From an uncultured Bacteroidales bacterium (GTDB lineage: Bacteria > Bacteroidota > Bacteroidia > Bacteroidales > Paludibacteraceae), in NCBI GenBank assembly GCA_944322025.1, contig CALUOH010000018.1, positions 1 through 47,482 on the forward strand: a stretch of 47,482 nucleotides of DNA, written 5' to 3'. Positions within the stretch are counted from its first letter, which is position 1. Each line of letters begins with the position of its first letter. The notes below the pieces were generated by a model. It made no database searches. It saw only the letters and a program-made list of their open reading frames with translations, and had not been told where the DNA came from. The translations under genes were made by a program, and so were the position numbers. Below, piece after piece: positions 26,455 through 36,131 of the stretch.

Positions 26455-29028
26455 TCATTTCTGTGTCACTGTAAGCCAGCGCACATAGCAGAAGTTCATA
26501 CGGTGCGGCAAATCAGCATTCTTCGGGAACATACGGAATGCGTATTTGAACAAGCCTCCGCGGTTCATTTGATGCTCCTGCTCGAAGAACAGGTGCGAGC
26601 CCTCCACTTTCACTATATTCAGCTCGTCAGTATATAGGATATGCTCCTGTCCATCATCACCGCAATAAGTCACAACAACCTCTATCCCTATGGAATTGTC
26701 CACTAATCCATGAGTATCTACCTCCGCCTTGCAACTTACATAATCGCCTATGGCAAGATGATCATTGTCAACATTATATACAGACAGATTCACAAGTTCT
26801 ATATCGTTCCAGTGACGTGCCATATTAGTCTTCCATGCCGCAAGTTCCCTCGCCTTGGCATAATTATCATCAGAAACCATGGCAAAACGCTTGGCCAAAG
26901 GATTATAGAAACGCTCTATATAGTCGTCTATCATCCTTTTTGTAGTAAAACGCGGGGTGATTTCCGCTATAGATTTCTTAATCGTCTTAATCCATTCAGT
27001 AGAATAGCCCTTCTCATTCTTTGCATAATAGAGCGGAATAATTTCATTCTCTAATAACGAATATATAGTTGCAGCATCGAGTTGGTCCTGATACTCCTGA
27101 TTATCGTATGTACGCTTATCAGTCAATGCCCATCCCGCACCTTTCACATAGCCCTCAAACCACCATCCGTCAAGTACAGAGAGGTTAAGTGTACCGTTCA
27201 TTTGGGCTTTTTGCCCCGATGTGCCAGATGCCTCAAGTGGACGTGTCGGCGTATTCAGCCATACATCCACTCCGGAAATAAGGCGTTTTGCAAGACGCAT
27301 ATCATAGTTTTCAAGAAATATGATTTTACCCAAAAACTCTGGACGACGCGAAATCTCAATGATATGTTTTATCAGCTCCTGTCCTCCGCCATCAGCCGGA
27401 TGAGCCTTTCCTGTAAACAGAAACTGTACTGGACAATCCGGATTGTTTACAATCCTTTCAAGATGTTCGAGATCTGTAAACAGAAGGTATGCACGCTTAT
27501 ATGTGGCAAAACGACGGCCAAACCCTATCATCAGCGTATTGGAATTTATATTTTCTATGATAGAAACCACCTTAGTCGGGTCATTCTGGTTTTTCAACCA
27601 CGACGTGACATACTGTTCCTTAATATAATCTATTAATTTATCCTTGCGTGCCATCTTCGCTGCCCAAATCTCTTCATCCGGTACACTCCTTATGGCATCC
27701 CATATCTGCATATTGGACTGATCCTTATAGAAATCCTTGCCGAAGTATTTCTCGAATAAAGCCTTCCACTCGGCCGTAGCCCATGTCGGCAAATGTACGC
27801 CGTTTGTCACATAACCCACATGAAGTTCCTCTGGGAAATAACCCTTCCATATTGGCGCGAACATCTTCTGCGACACTTTCCCGTGAAGCAAACTGACACC
27901 GTTTACAGCCTGACATGTGTTGCAGGCAAAAACGGACATGGAGAACTTCTCCTGCGATCCCGGATTCTCTCGTCCCATGTCCATAAGTTCTTGCCACGAT
28001 ATGCCGAGCTTTGCAGGATATTCTCCCATGTATTTGCCAAACAGCCCCTCATCGAAACTGTCATGTCCCGCAGGTACAGGAGTATGGCACGTGTAGATAG
28101 AACTTGCTCCGACAACTTCAAGAGCCTCCTGTATATTGAGCCCCTGTGCCACATAGTCTACAAGACGCTGGACATTGAGCAGCGCGGCGTGTCCCTCGTT
28201 ACAATGATAAACCTCCTTTTCTATACCAAGTTTCTTAAGCAATAGTACACCACCGATTCCGAGCATTATCTCCTGCTTGATACGGTTCTCCCAGTCGCCG
28301 CCATACAATTGGTGTGTGATAGAGCGGTCATACTCACTGTTCATCGACATATCTGTATCCAGAAGATAGAGCGACACACGACCAACAGCCACTTTCCACA
28401 CATTAGCGTATACCATACGGCCCGGATATGGAACTTCAACTATAAACGGATGTCCGTCTTTATCCTTTATCTGAGTGATAGGAAGGTGTCCGAACTTCTG
28501 TGCCTCATATTTGGCTATCTGCTGCCCGTCCATGCTGAGCGTCTGAGTGAAATACCCATATCGGTACAGAAAGCCCACTGCGGTCATATCCACATTGCAG
28601 TCTGATGCCTCTTTCAGATAATCACCTGCGAGTACACCAAGACCGCCAGAATAGATTTTCAAATGGTCTGTAAGACCATACTCCATCGAAAAATAAGCCA
28701 CAGAAGGCACATCCTTATTGGGCTGCACTTCCATATACGTGCGGAAATCCGCATAAACCCTCTCGAAGTCAGATAGAAACTTAGAGTCCTGTTCCAGTTC
28801 TTTAAGCCTCGTATATGTGATATTCTCTAACACGGACATAGGATTATGGCGCACCTCCTCCCACATCTTCGGATCCATACTCCTGAACAATTCTTTTGCA
28901 GGCACGTTCCAGACCCACCATAGGTTACGGGCCAACTCCTCCAGCTTTTCAAGTTTGGCCGGCAACTTCGTCTTTACGGTAAAGTCCACAAAAACAGGTT
29001 CGTTCACACAATTAACCTTTACTTCCAT
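26455..29028 (-). CDS. glgP: Alpha-glucan (glycogen) phosphorylase, GT35
   Basis: An 857-residue pyridoxal-phosphate enzyme that phosphorolyses alpha-1,4-glucan ends to glucose-1-phosphate. It carries the MalP/archaeal-like layout, with an extra N-terminal DUF3417 region (FTVKTKLPAKLEKLEELARNLWW). Next come VAYFSMEYGL and GGLGVLAGDYLKEASD, then HCNEGHAALL. The cofactor site is LEASGTSGQKAQMNGTLNLSV, in which the Lys of SGQKA binds PLP. This short-form phosphorylase is the common type in Bacteroidota. It starts 29 bases after the glgA stop, so synthesis and breakdown enzymes share a transcript. Confidence 0.95.
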   Translation of the reverse strand: MEVKVNCVNEPVFVDFTVKTKLPAKLEKLEELARNLWWVWNVPAKELFRSMDPKMWEEVRHNPMSVLENITYTRLKELEQDSKFLSDFERVYADFRTYMEVQPNKDVPSVAYFSMEYGLTDHLKIYSGGLGVLAGDYLKEASDCNVDMTAVGFLYRYGYFTQTLSMDGQQIAKYEAQKFGHLPITQIKDKDGHPFIVEVPYPGRMVYANVWKVAVGRVSLYLLDTDMSMNSEYDRSITHQLYGGDWENRIKQEIMLGIGGVLLLKKLGIEKEVYHCNEGHAALLNVQRLVDYVAQGLNIQEALEVVGASSIYTCHTPVPAGHDSFDEGLFGKYMGEYPAKLGISWQELMDMGRENPGSQEKFSMSVFACNTCQAVNGVSLLHGKVSQKMFAPIWKGYFPEELHVGYVTNGVHLPTWATAEWKALFEKYFGKDFYKDQSNMQIWDAIRSVPDEEIWAAKMARKDKLIDYIKEQYVTSWLKNQNDPTKVVSIIENINSNTLMIGFGRRFATYKRAYLLFTDLEHLERIVNNPDCPVQFLFTGKAHPADGGGQELIKHIIEISRRPEFLGKIIFLENYDMRLAKRLISGVDVWLNTPTRPLEASGTSGQKAQMNGTLNLSVLDGWWFEGYVKGAGWALTDKRTYDNQEYQDQLDAATIYSLLENEIIPLYYAKNEKGYSTEWIKTIKKSIAEITPRFTTKRMIDDYIERFYNPLAKRFAMVSDDNYAKARELAAWKTNMARHWNDIELVNLSVYNVDNDHLAIGDYVSCKAEVDTHGLVDNSIGIEVVVTYCGDDGQEHILYTDELNIVKVEGSHLFFEQEHQMNRGGLFKYAFRMFPKNADLPHRMNFCYVRWLTVTQK

Positions 29029-29057
29029 CGCTATAAAAATAATTATTTGTTGCTATG

Positions 29058-30707
29058 CTACCGTCTAAGCCTGTCGTCTCTTTTTCCCAGAGCCACGCTG
29101 TACGCACGGTAATAATATTCTATAAACTTCTTCCACGACACACTTTCTGTAACACGGCGCATTTTGGTTTTCAGCCTGTTACGTACTTTAGATTCCTTTA
29201 TTACTACCATAAAGTCCCTTATCTCTTCCGCTATCGCAACACTTACATCTTGATAATTAGAATCCGTACGATGTACAACCCCGACACCCTCTTGCACAGA
29301 ACAAGGTTTATCACTTATCCATAGGCCAAAACCTGAAAGATCCGTAGTGACTGTCGGCACACCGAAAGCCACGCTTTCCATAGGCGTATAGCCCCAAGGC
29401 TCATAGTATGACGGGAATACTGTCAGGTCAAAACCGCAAAGAAGGTCATAATACTGCATATTAAACACGCCGTCATGTCCATCGAGATATGTCGGCACAA
29501 ATATTACCTTCACCCTTTCTTGTGACATATTGTTAAACGAAAGGCCATGAATGGCACTGAGTACTGGGTCTCTGTCCGGTTCAACGAGATTATGTGTAAT
29601 GAATGGGTTGGCAAGAGGCTCATTCGCTGCCGCCCCTCCGGACAGGCGATGCTGCAAATCCTCACGAGCACCGCTACTCCATGCCGGTACAAGTATACAA
29701 GCCACCACAGGACTCTCCAACTCCATATTTCTCAAACGGGCAAGCATATCGAGATAAAGGTCTATACCCTTATTTTTATACTCATACCTGCCCGCTATGG
29801 CTATGAAAAACGTCCGTTCACATACCTCTGTACCCAACAACGCACTCGTCACACGACACAGCGACTTACGCGCTGCACGCACCGCCGCGCTCTTCTTGCT
29901 GCCTGACGGGACTATACTCTGTTCAAAGCCGTTTGGCGTAACAACGTCAGCGCCTTTTTCCAACAACTGACGGCACTCCCTGTCCGTTATGCCACTGACA
30001 GTAGTGAAACAGTCCGCCACATGTGCGGCTGCCTTCTCTGCTGAATGTTTGGACTGCACATTAAGCTCCTCGGCCATCTGGTCTCCGAAATATCCCTGCA
30101 TATAATCATATAGAGGTTTACCGTTGCCAGCTATTGACCTGCCGACAGTAGTGGCGTGTGTAGTGAAAAGAGTTGCTATATAAGGACAATGAATACGCAA
30201 ATAAAACAAGCCGAAAGCCGTCATCCACTCGTTGAAATGAGCACACACATTACGGTCTTCTAACTTATAATATACACAAAAAGCCTCTATTGCCATACCC
30301 GCCGCATAGCCGAACATCGATGCCTCGTCATAATCGCCATATGCATGAAGCGAATCCACGCCGAAACAGTTCCACATATCAGCGTAAATACTGTTCTTCC
30401 TCTCATACAAAGAAGTGAAATCCACTAATAGTACGTTTGGATTACCGCATATCTGCCAGCGGCCTGTCCTGACGCCTATACCTGTGCGTACCTTAAAATC
30501 GGCAGCCCACTCGGCAAATTCGGATGTCTCGGAAAAATAAGGAGAATCGCACTCCCTCCATACATCGGGACCGACAAAGATAAGCCTCTCTCCAAACTTT
30601 TCTTTCAATACACGGGCACGGGTAGAGAGCACGGCATATATACCGCCAACCTTATTGCATACCTCCCAACTCGTCTCGAAAATATAATCAGGAGTCAAAA
30701 AATCCAT
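29058..30707 (-). CDS. glgA: Glycogen synthase, GT3 (eukaryote-like) type
   Basis: About 549 residues. The N terminus DYIFETSWEVCNKVGGIYAVLSTRA is the KVGGIY-type signature of GT3 glycogen synthases rather than the KTGGL of bacterial GT5 GlgA. Further motifs are FNEWMTAFGLFYLR, TTHATTVGRSIAG, VTPNGFE, IAGRYEYKNKGIDLYLD and the C-terminal FPSYYEPWGYTPMESVAFGVPTVTTDLSGFG, which carries the conserved E-x7-E pair. It extends glycogen from a nucleotide sugar, UDP-glucose in eukaryotic GT3 enzymes; the donor here is not shown by the sequence. The ATG at 30707 is chosen; an upstream frame to 30788 adds 27 unlikely residues. Cotranscribed with glgP. Confidence 0.92.
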   Translation of the reverse strand: MDFLTPDYIFETSWEVCNKVGGIYAVLSTRARVLKEKFGERLIFVGPDVWRECDSPYFSETSEFAEWAADFKVRTGIGVRTGRWQICGNPNVLLVDFTSLYERKNSIYADMWNCFGVDSLHAYGDYDEASMFGYAAGMAIEAFCVYYKLEDRNVCAHFNEWMTAFGLFYLRIHCPYIATLFTTHATTVGRSIAGNGKPLYDYMQGYFGDQMAEELNVQSKHSAEKAAAHVADCFTTVSGITDRECRQLLEKGADVVTPNGFEQSIVPSGSKKSAAVRAARKSLCRVTSALLGTEVCERTFFIAIAGRYEYKNKGIDLYLDMLARLRNMELESPVVACILVPAWSSGAREDLQHRLSGGAAANEPLANPFITHNLVEPDRDPVLSAIHGLSFNNMSQERVKVIFVPTYLDGHDGVFNMQYYDLLCGFDLTVFPSYYEPWGYTPMESVAFGVPTVTTDLSGFGLWISDKPCSVQEGVGVVHRTDSNYQDVSVAIAEEIRDFMVVIKESKVRNRLKTKMRRVTESVSWKKFIEYYYRAYSVALGKRDDRLRR

Positions 30708-31045
30708 TGCCTTAATCTGTTTACCTAAAAATCTATACAATACGAGACAGATAACACCGAAACCATAAGCACATTCCATCCGCACCATGTGGCATCAGCG
30801 CACCATCTTCTGCGGACAAAATTACACAAAGAAATCGGATTTCCAAATAAACAGGGAATTATTTTGCAAAGATTGGCATATTGCAATTATTAACATATTG
30901 CTACTTTCAAAGTAGTTATCAGACACATACCTGTTCACAGGCCAAATTCATCTGTCTCAAAAACATGTTATACAACATACTTTTACAACATAACAGCACA
31001 CTCACAACATTACACCTCTTCGCTGACATCAAACACGGAAAGTCA
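30708..31045. other. AT-rich upstream region of the glgA-glgP operon
   Basis: No gene is seen. The stretch contains the perfect palindrome CTACTTT-C-AAAGTAG (30901-30915) and a direct repeat CATATTGC at 30877-30884 and 30894-30901. It also contains an imperfect minus-strand -7 element (AATCTTTG, about 30865-30872). These are candidates for regulation of glgA-glgP. Confidence 0.5.
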
Positions 31046-31083
31046 TAAAAAAGAAAAACGGACGACCATCTCTGGTCACCCGT
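31046..31083 (-). terminator. Rho-independent terminator of tRNA-Lys
   Basis: Read on the minus strand, ACGGGTGACC and GGTCGTCCGT form a 10-bp stem with two G-U pairs and a 6-base loop. They are followed by TTTTTCTTTTTT. It begins 3 bases after the tRNA 3' end. Confidence 0.85.
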
Positions 31084-31086
31084 CTG

Positions 31087-31159
31087 TATACCCGGAGGGG
31101 CTCGAACCCTCGACCCATTGATTAAGAGTCAATTGCTCTACCAACTGAGCTACGGATAC
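31087..31159 (-). tRNA. tRNA-Lys (CTT anticodon)
   Basis: A 73-base cloverleaf on the minus strand. The acceptor GTATCCG pairs with CGGGTAT (two G-U pairs), the D arm is GCTC AGTTGGTAGA GC, and the anticodon stem ATTGA/TCAAT encloses loop CTCTTAA (anticodon CTT). The T arm is GAGGG TTCGAGC CCCTC, and the discriminator is A. CCA is not encoded. Flanked by its own promoter and terminator. Confidence 0.96.
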
Positions 31160-31200
31160 ATCCTTAAAGACTACCGCAAAAGCATTTGTCTTTAACGCTG

Positions 31201-31230
31201 CAAAGGTACGACTTTTTCTTTAATCTGCAA
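31201..31230 (-). promoter_or_regulatory. Promoter of tRNA-Lys
   Basis: On the minus strand TTG (31228-31230), 19 bases, then TACCTTTG (31201-31208): an exact consensus match, with the start expected about 35 bases before the tRNA 5' end. Confidence 0.87.
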
Positions 31231-31314
31231 ACATCAGGGAAAAGTTTTTACAAACTTATATTTGCATGCCGTATAACGCTGTGATTGTCAAAAGGAAATA
31301 GTCCACCTGTTTTT

Positions 31315-33825
31315 TCAAGACACAACAAGTTTCTTGCCGTCCTCTGCCACTTTGACAACTATCTCGTCTCCTAGCTTGACTCTCTTTTGCAACATTTCCT
31401 CCACAAGCATGTCTTCCAGATATGTTTGCATGGCGCGTTGGAGTGGCCTTGCCCCGTACTGCCTGTCATAGCCTTTGTCCACGAGAAACTCTTTCGCACC
31501 CTCGGAAAGCGATATTTTCCAGCCTAAACTGTTTACCCTCTCTTCAAGTTTATGGAATTCGAGCATCACTATCTGCCCTATGCTCTCACGGTCGAGAGAA
31601 TGGAACGTGATAATCTCATCTATACGGTTGAGAAATTCGGGTGCAAATGTCTTGTTTAATGCCTTGCGCAGCACACTCTCGGCATACGCATCGTCGTGTT
31701 TGTCATCCGACATGTCAAATCCTACACCTCGCCCGAAATCCTTCAACTGCCGTGTCCCTGCATTGGACGTAAGAATGATGACCGTATTCTTGAAATCGAC
31801 CTTACGTCCAAGACCGTCAGTCAGAAAACCCTCATCAAGCAGTTGCAGCAACAAGTTGAACACCTCGCTGTTCGCCTTCTCTATCTCATCGAAAAGCACT
31901 ATTGAGTAAGGTTTGCGTCTGACTTTCTCCGTCAGCTGTCCTCCTTGCTCATAACCCACATAGCCCGGAGGAGCACCCACAAGCCGCGAGACACTGAACT
32001 TCTCCATGAACTCACTCATGTCTATGCGTATAAGCGCATCGGCCGAACCGAACATATATTCCGCCAACTTCTTGGCAAGCAGCGTTTTGCCCACTCCTGT
32101 CGGGCCAAGGAACATGAAACTGCCTATCGGACGGTTCGGGTCTTTCAGTCCGACACGGCTGCGGCGCACGGCGCGGACAACCTTACTCACGGCATCGTCC
32201 TGTCCTATCACCTGCCCGCGTAATGCATCACCCATACGCATCAGGCGTTCATTCTCACTCTCCGCAAGACGTTGCAGAGGCACTCCCGCCATAAGCGATA
32301 TGGTCTGCGTCATCTCATCAACTCCAACCTCGGCCCTGTCCTCCGGACGCACATCGAGCCACTCCTTTTTTAGCTGCTCCATCTCGCGCTGGCACTTGTT
32401 TACCTCATCGCGGTACTGGGCGGCCAACTCGAAATCCTGACGGGTAGCGGCATCGCGCTTCAATGCCTCAAAATGAGCCATCCGGTTTTCGAGCTTCTCC
32501 ACATCTCCCGGCACTTTAAGGTTATTCACATGCGTGCGTGCCCCGGCCTCGTCCAGCGCGTCTATCGCCTTGTCCGGGAAAAAGCGGTCTGTGATATATC
32601 TCTGAGTAAGTGATATACATGCCTCCAACGCCTCATCAGTATAACGCACCTGATGGTGGTCTTCATACCGCCCTTTGATATTGCGCAATATCTGCAATGT
32701 CTCATCGGCAGATGTCGGCTCTACTATAATCTTCTGGAAACGGCGTTCCAATGCCCCGTCTTTCTCTATGCTCTGCCTGTACTCGTTGAGAGTCGTGGCT
32801 CCTATACACTGGAACTTACCGCGCGACAACGCGGGTTTTAGCATATTGGCGGCATCGAGCGAGCCCGCCGCCGCACCCGCACCCACGAGCGTATGTATCT
32901 CGTCTATGAAAAGTATTATGTCCGGGTTCTTCTCCAGTTCCGTCATCACAGCTTTCAGCCTCTCCTCAAACTGCCCCCTGTATTTTGTACCGGCAAGCAT
33001 CGAAGCGAGGTCAAGCGACATTATGCGCTTGTCATACAACAGCCGCGAAACCTTCTTCTGCGCGATGCGCATGGCAAGCCCCTCCACTATTGCCGACTTC
33101 CCCACTCCCGGTTCGCCTATCAGCACGGGATTATTCTTCTTACGGCGGCTGAGTATCTGTATCATACGTTCCAGCTCAGCCTCACGCCCAACCATAGGGT
33201 CAAGCTTATTGTCCAGCGCGTCCTGCGTTATGTCCCGCGCAAAGCTGTTGAGCGCAGGAGTACCTCCGTTGTCGCCCGACCTCTTGTCCTGAGGGCGGTA
33301 TGTGCTGCCCGTATCCGTATTCGGCTTCTCATCCTCCACATCATCATCGTCGTCATAGACGCTCATGCGTATATCGCTCTTCTCTTTCAGCATATTCAGT
33401 ACACGGTCATATGACAGGCGGAATTTGTCTGCCAATATTTCAGCCGCCCCGTTCTTGCCCTGTTTCAGTATGGCGAGCAACAGATGCGATGTGTTGGCCT
33501 TCTCTGCGGACAACGCACGCGATTCCAGTCGTGACATCATCAATATGAGCTCTGACATTTTGTCCGCTGCTATCTCCACGCTTCCTGATGCTGACGCACT
33601 GCCGCCATACGATTTGCGCAGGCTCTCTTCCAGCTGCGTTTTCAGTGCGGCGGCATCTATATTGCACCGTGACAACAGATACATGGCTGAGCACTCCGGT
33701 ATGCGCAGCACGCCGAGCAACAGGTGCTCCGGCAGTATCGTACTGTTTCCAAGACGCTCACATTCGCCTTTGCTGAATGTCAGTACGTCATTAAGGTGCT
33801 CAGAAAATTGATTTTCAATTGTCAT
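31315..33825 (-). CDS. clpC: ClpC-type AAA+ ATPase (Clp protease unfoldase)
   Basis: An 836-residue HSP100 unfoldase that feeds proteins to ClpP. Domain order: double Clp N repeat (about 1-145, including ILPEHLLLGVL and TSHLLLAIL); an acidic linker (about 155-190); and AAA-1 with Walker A GEPGVGKS (237-244). A UVR-like/middle coiled coil follows (about 430-480), then AAA-2 with Walker A GPTGVGKT (about 570), and the C-terminal D2-small domain. The short middle domain fits ClpC rather than ClpB. The start overlaps the upstream gene by 11 bases, so expression is coupled. No clpP or mcsAB is nearby. Confidence 0.94.
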   Translation of the reverse strand: MTIENQFSEHLNDVLTFSKGECERLGNSTILPEHLLLGVLRIPECSAMYLLSRCNIDAAALKTQLEESLRKSYGGSASASGSVEIAADKMSELILMMSRLESRALSAEKANTSHLLLAILKQGKNGAAEILADKFRLSYDRVLNMLKEKSDIRMSVYDDDDDVEDEKPNTDTGSTYRPQDKRSGDNGGTPALNSFARDITQDALDNKLDPMVGREAELERMIQILSRRKKNNPVLIGEPGVGKSAIVEGLAMRIAQKKVSRLLYDKRIMSLDLASMLAGTKYRGQFEERLKAVMTELEKNPDIILFIDEIHTLVGAGAAAGSLDAANMLKPALSRGKFQCIGATTLNEYRQSIEKDGALERRFQKIIVEPTSADETLQILRNIKGRYEDHHQVRYTDEALEACISLTQRYITDRFFPDKAIDALDEAGARTHVNNLKVPGDVEKLENRMAHFEALKRDAATRQDFELAAQYRDEVNKCQREMEQLKKEWLDVRPEDRAEVGVDEMTQTISLMAGVPLQRLAESENERLMRMGDALRGQVIGQDDAVSKVVRAVRRSRVGLKDPNRPIGSFMFLGPTGVGKTLLAKKLAEYMFGSADALIRIDMSEFMEKFSVSRLVGAPPGYVGYEQGGQLTEKVRRKPYSIVLFDEIEKANSEVFNLLLQLLDEGFLTDGLGRKVDFKNTVIILTSNAGTRQLKDFGRGVGFDMSDDKHDDAYAESVLRKALNKTFAPEFLNRIDEIITFHSLDRESIGQIVMLEFHKLEERVNSLGWKISLSEGAKEFLVDKGYDRQYGARPLQRAMQTYLEDMLVEEMLQKRVKLGDEIVVKVAEDGKKLVVS

Positions 33826-34510
33826 ATATTGTCCTTTGCTTTAATTCTTCGTTAATAACTTGTTCCCTTCTCTCCACATCCTCCTTCAGGTTCTTCAAAA
33901 ACCCGTCCGTGCGCCATTCGACAATATTGCGGTAACGCCTCTGTGTGATGAACAGATTGAAGAACCAGCCGAAGCGGATGTGTATGTCTATCGAGAGGTA
34001 TGTGCCTCCCTCTCTGCACTCCTCAACAAAAAACGTACCATACGCCTTTTTCAGCAGCGAGTTGGAGTAAAATATGTCTACAAACACCTCGAAAACCGTG
34101 TCGTTCAGCTCCCGCTGTGTCACGAGGCTCTCTATATTTACATCGTCAAATGTAGTAAGCCCTGGGACTACAATGTCCATTACAAGTGTGCCCACATGAG
34201 TGGCCGTATCATACAGTGCCTGGTTCAGCTCTATGAGGACCTCATTCTTCTCGTTCTTCTCTCCCTTTTGTTTGCCGAGCCCCTTGAACGCCCACTCGAA
34301 AAGCTGGTCAGGGTCGCCTCGGAACTGGGAAATCAGGTCATCCACCATCTCCATGCACACCTCCTTGCGCGCGTCCACATGCACACGCCCGTAAGTCACA
34401 TGCTCACCTCCTTTGTAATAGCTGAATATGGTATCCCCCTCCGTGGCATAGAGACTGGACACCGCCATAAACATCAGTAATAAAAGGAAATATCTTCTGA
34501 CTGTTGACAT
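33815..34510 (-). CDS. Secreted protein of unknown function, coupled to clpC
   Basis: 231 residues. A signal peptide (about 1-22, FLLLLMFMAVSSLYA) is followed by a mature domain rich in charged residues. It contains ELNQALYDTATHVGTLVMDIVVPGLTTFDDVN and an amphipathic C-terminal region RWFF-like (RFGWFFNLFITQRRYRN). I do not recognise the family. It overlaps the clpC start by 11 bases, so it is probably translated from the same message, although the product is exported and ClpC is cytoplasmic. A minus-strand TAAATTTG (34524-34531) just upstream could be a -7 element but would leave almost no leader. Confidence 0.7.
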   Translation of the reverse strand: MSTVRRYFLLLLMFMAVSSLYATEGDTIFSYYKGGEHVTYGRVHVDARKEVCMEMVDDLISQFRGDPDQLFEWAFKGLGKQKGEKNEKNEVLIELNQALYDTATHVGTLVMDIVVPGLTTFDDVNIESLVTQRELNDTVFEVFVDIFYSNSLLKKAYGTFFVEECREGGTYLSIDIHIRFGWFFNLFITQRRYRNIVEWRTDGFLKNLKEDVERREQVINEELKQRTIYDN

Positions 34511-34697
34511 ATTAGTAGCTGTTCAAATTTAATAGTGCATCTCTTGCAGAAACTGGCTGCTGTCCCCTTGTCGTGAAAACGGAAGCATAACCGGCACGTA
34601 GCCGTTAAGTCACAGACAAAGACACAGCCGCCCCATCGGGTGTAGTGCCTTCACAGTATAAAACCGTATTGTTCGTAAAATCAATGTGATACGTTAT

Positions 34698-36086
34698 TCA
34701 GAACCCGCTGTACAGCACCTGGATTCTCATGGGCGAATACTCGTTCCCCCCGCCCCTGACAATAGTGCCTGCAAGCTTTGACAGCGGACGGATACTGGTA
34801 ATCGTACTGGACGAACTGCTTGACGAAGTCGACATCTCTATATCCACCGGCACGAGATACATCTCAAGCACCTCATCCGGGTCAAACGACTCATTCCTCA
34901 GGTGCTTCACCAGATAATAGGATATGTCCATCTCATAGGACATCGTCGTAGTATTCATTGCTGCAATCACCGATGTAGAGTCCGCCTCTTGCGGTATATC
35001 ATAGTTTCTTATGAAGTCATCATACTTGTCGGCCGTGATTGCCATAAGATACACCGGCGTACCGAGCTCTGTCCCCGACGGCATCTCCACATCCGCCGCC
35101 TCCACATACATGATTGCCGAGTTGACATTCAGCAGCTTATCCCCTATCTTCTCCTCTATGCGCTGACGCATCCGACCGAGCGGCACTGTGACCTTCGGAT
35201 ACACGCCCCCCGCCGACTTTATAGTGCACACACTGTCATTCCTCATGACAGTCTCCGCCAGGTCCGGATGCAGCAGACGGTTGAGCTGGCGCACCTCCTT
35301 GTTCGCCGGATACACTATCGACGTGTTCACCACAGTGTCCCTCCCGTTCCTGTCATACGTATAATGGTAATACAGCCGCAGCTCCACAGCGTCCAGATAG
35401 AACATCGTCGACGTACCGTACTGCGTCGTCACATACATCCCCTTGAACTCCTCGCAGAAATCATCGATGCTCCCGTACGCCTCTCGCGGAATATTGAAAA
35501 ACCTGTCCCGCTGCTCATCCGTAAACTTATACCGTATCGTAGGGTAATAGTCATCCTCCTCCCTCACCGAGTCCGGCACAGTCAGGTCAACCGAAGTCAC
35601 CATCCGCCGCCCCATCAGTATCGTCGAATCCGTAAACTCCCCGGGGTCAATGTCCGCCAGATACCGCGCGTTCCTGTCCAGAGTCTTCTTGTTCAGCTCA
35701 TAGATGCTTATCTCTATCGGCGCGTTCGACACCCCGAACCACGTATGATAACCCATAAGCATCACCAGCGAGTCCGGCTGCGGATTATACTCCTCCCCCG
35801 GAAACTCATAACCCTCCGGCGGAGTCACCTGCAACAGCAGCTCCGCCTTCGTCGTCCCGAACGTCCGGCTGTAAAACTCCCCAAGCATCATAGTGTCTGC
35901 CTGTGCCGACACCGGCGGAAGCAGCACATCCTCCGTCTTCACATGAAACGTGTCCGAAGCCACTATTATCTCATCCTGCGGCGGCCGTATCGATATGCCC
36001 ACCGAAAGGTCATCGCCGGTACACGACGCGAGGCACACCATGAGTGCCGCACACCACACCGGCAGTCTGAACCGTCTATTACACAT
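34698..36086 (-). CDS. DUF4270 domain lipoprotein
   Basis: A 462-residue surface or periplasmic lipoprotein of the DUF4270 family, common in Bacteroidota and of unknown function. The signal peptide ends in the lipobox VCLASC, with the acylated Cys near residue 21 and the mature start TGDDLSVGISIRPPQDEI. The rest is beta-rich. Near the C terminus a run of Ser/Thr (TSSSSSSSTI) forms a flexible linker before the last 30 residues. The ATG at 36086 gives the signal peptide; the longer frame from 36113 adds nine residues. It follows the short GlgA-like gene after 45 bases, an arrangement familiar from other Bacteroidales. Confidence 0.87.
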   Translation of the reverse strand: MCNRRFRLPVWCAALMVCLASCTGDDLSVGISIRPPQDEIIVASDTFHVKTEDVLLPPVSAQADTMMLGEFYSRTFGTTKAELLLQVTPPEGYEFPGEEYNPQPDSLVMLMGYHTWFGVSNAPIEISIYELNKKTLDRNARYLADIDPGEFTDSTILMGRRMVTSVDLTVPDSVREEDDYYPTIRYKFTDEQRDRFFNIPREAYGSIDDFCEEFKGMYVTTQYGTSTMFYLDAVELRLYYHYTYDRNGRDTVVNTSIVYPANKEVRQLNRLLHPDLAETVMRNDSVCTIKSAGGVYPKVTVPLGRMRQRIEEKIGDKLLNVNSAIMYVEAADVEMPSGTELGTPVYLMAITADKYDDFIRNYDIPQEADSTSVIAAMNTTTMSYEMDISYYLVKHLRNESFDPDEVLEMYLVPVDIEMSTSSSSSSSTITSIRPLSKLAGTIVRGGGNEYSPMRIQVLYSGF

Positions 36087-36131
36087 ACTCTCCCTTTTCC
36101 TAAGTAAAACCAATCCTCCTCCCGCTCCGCG

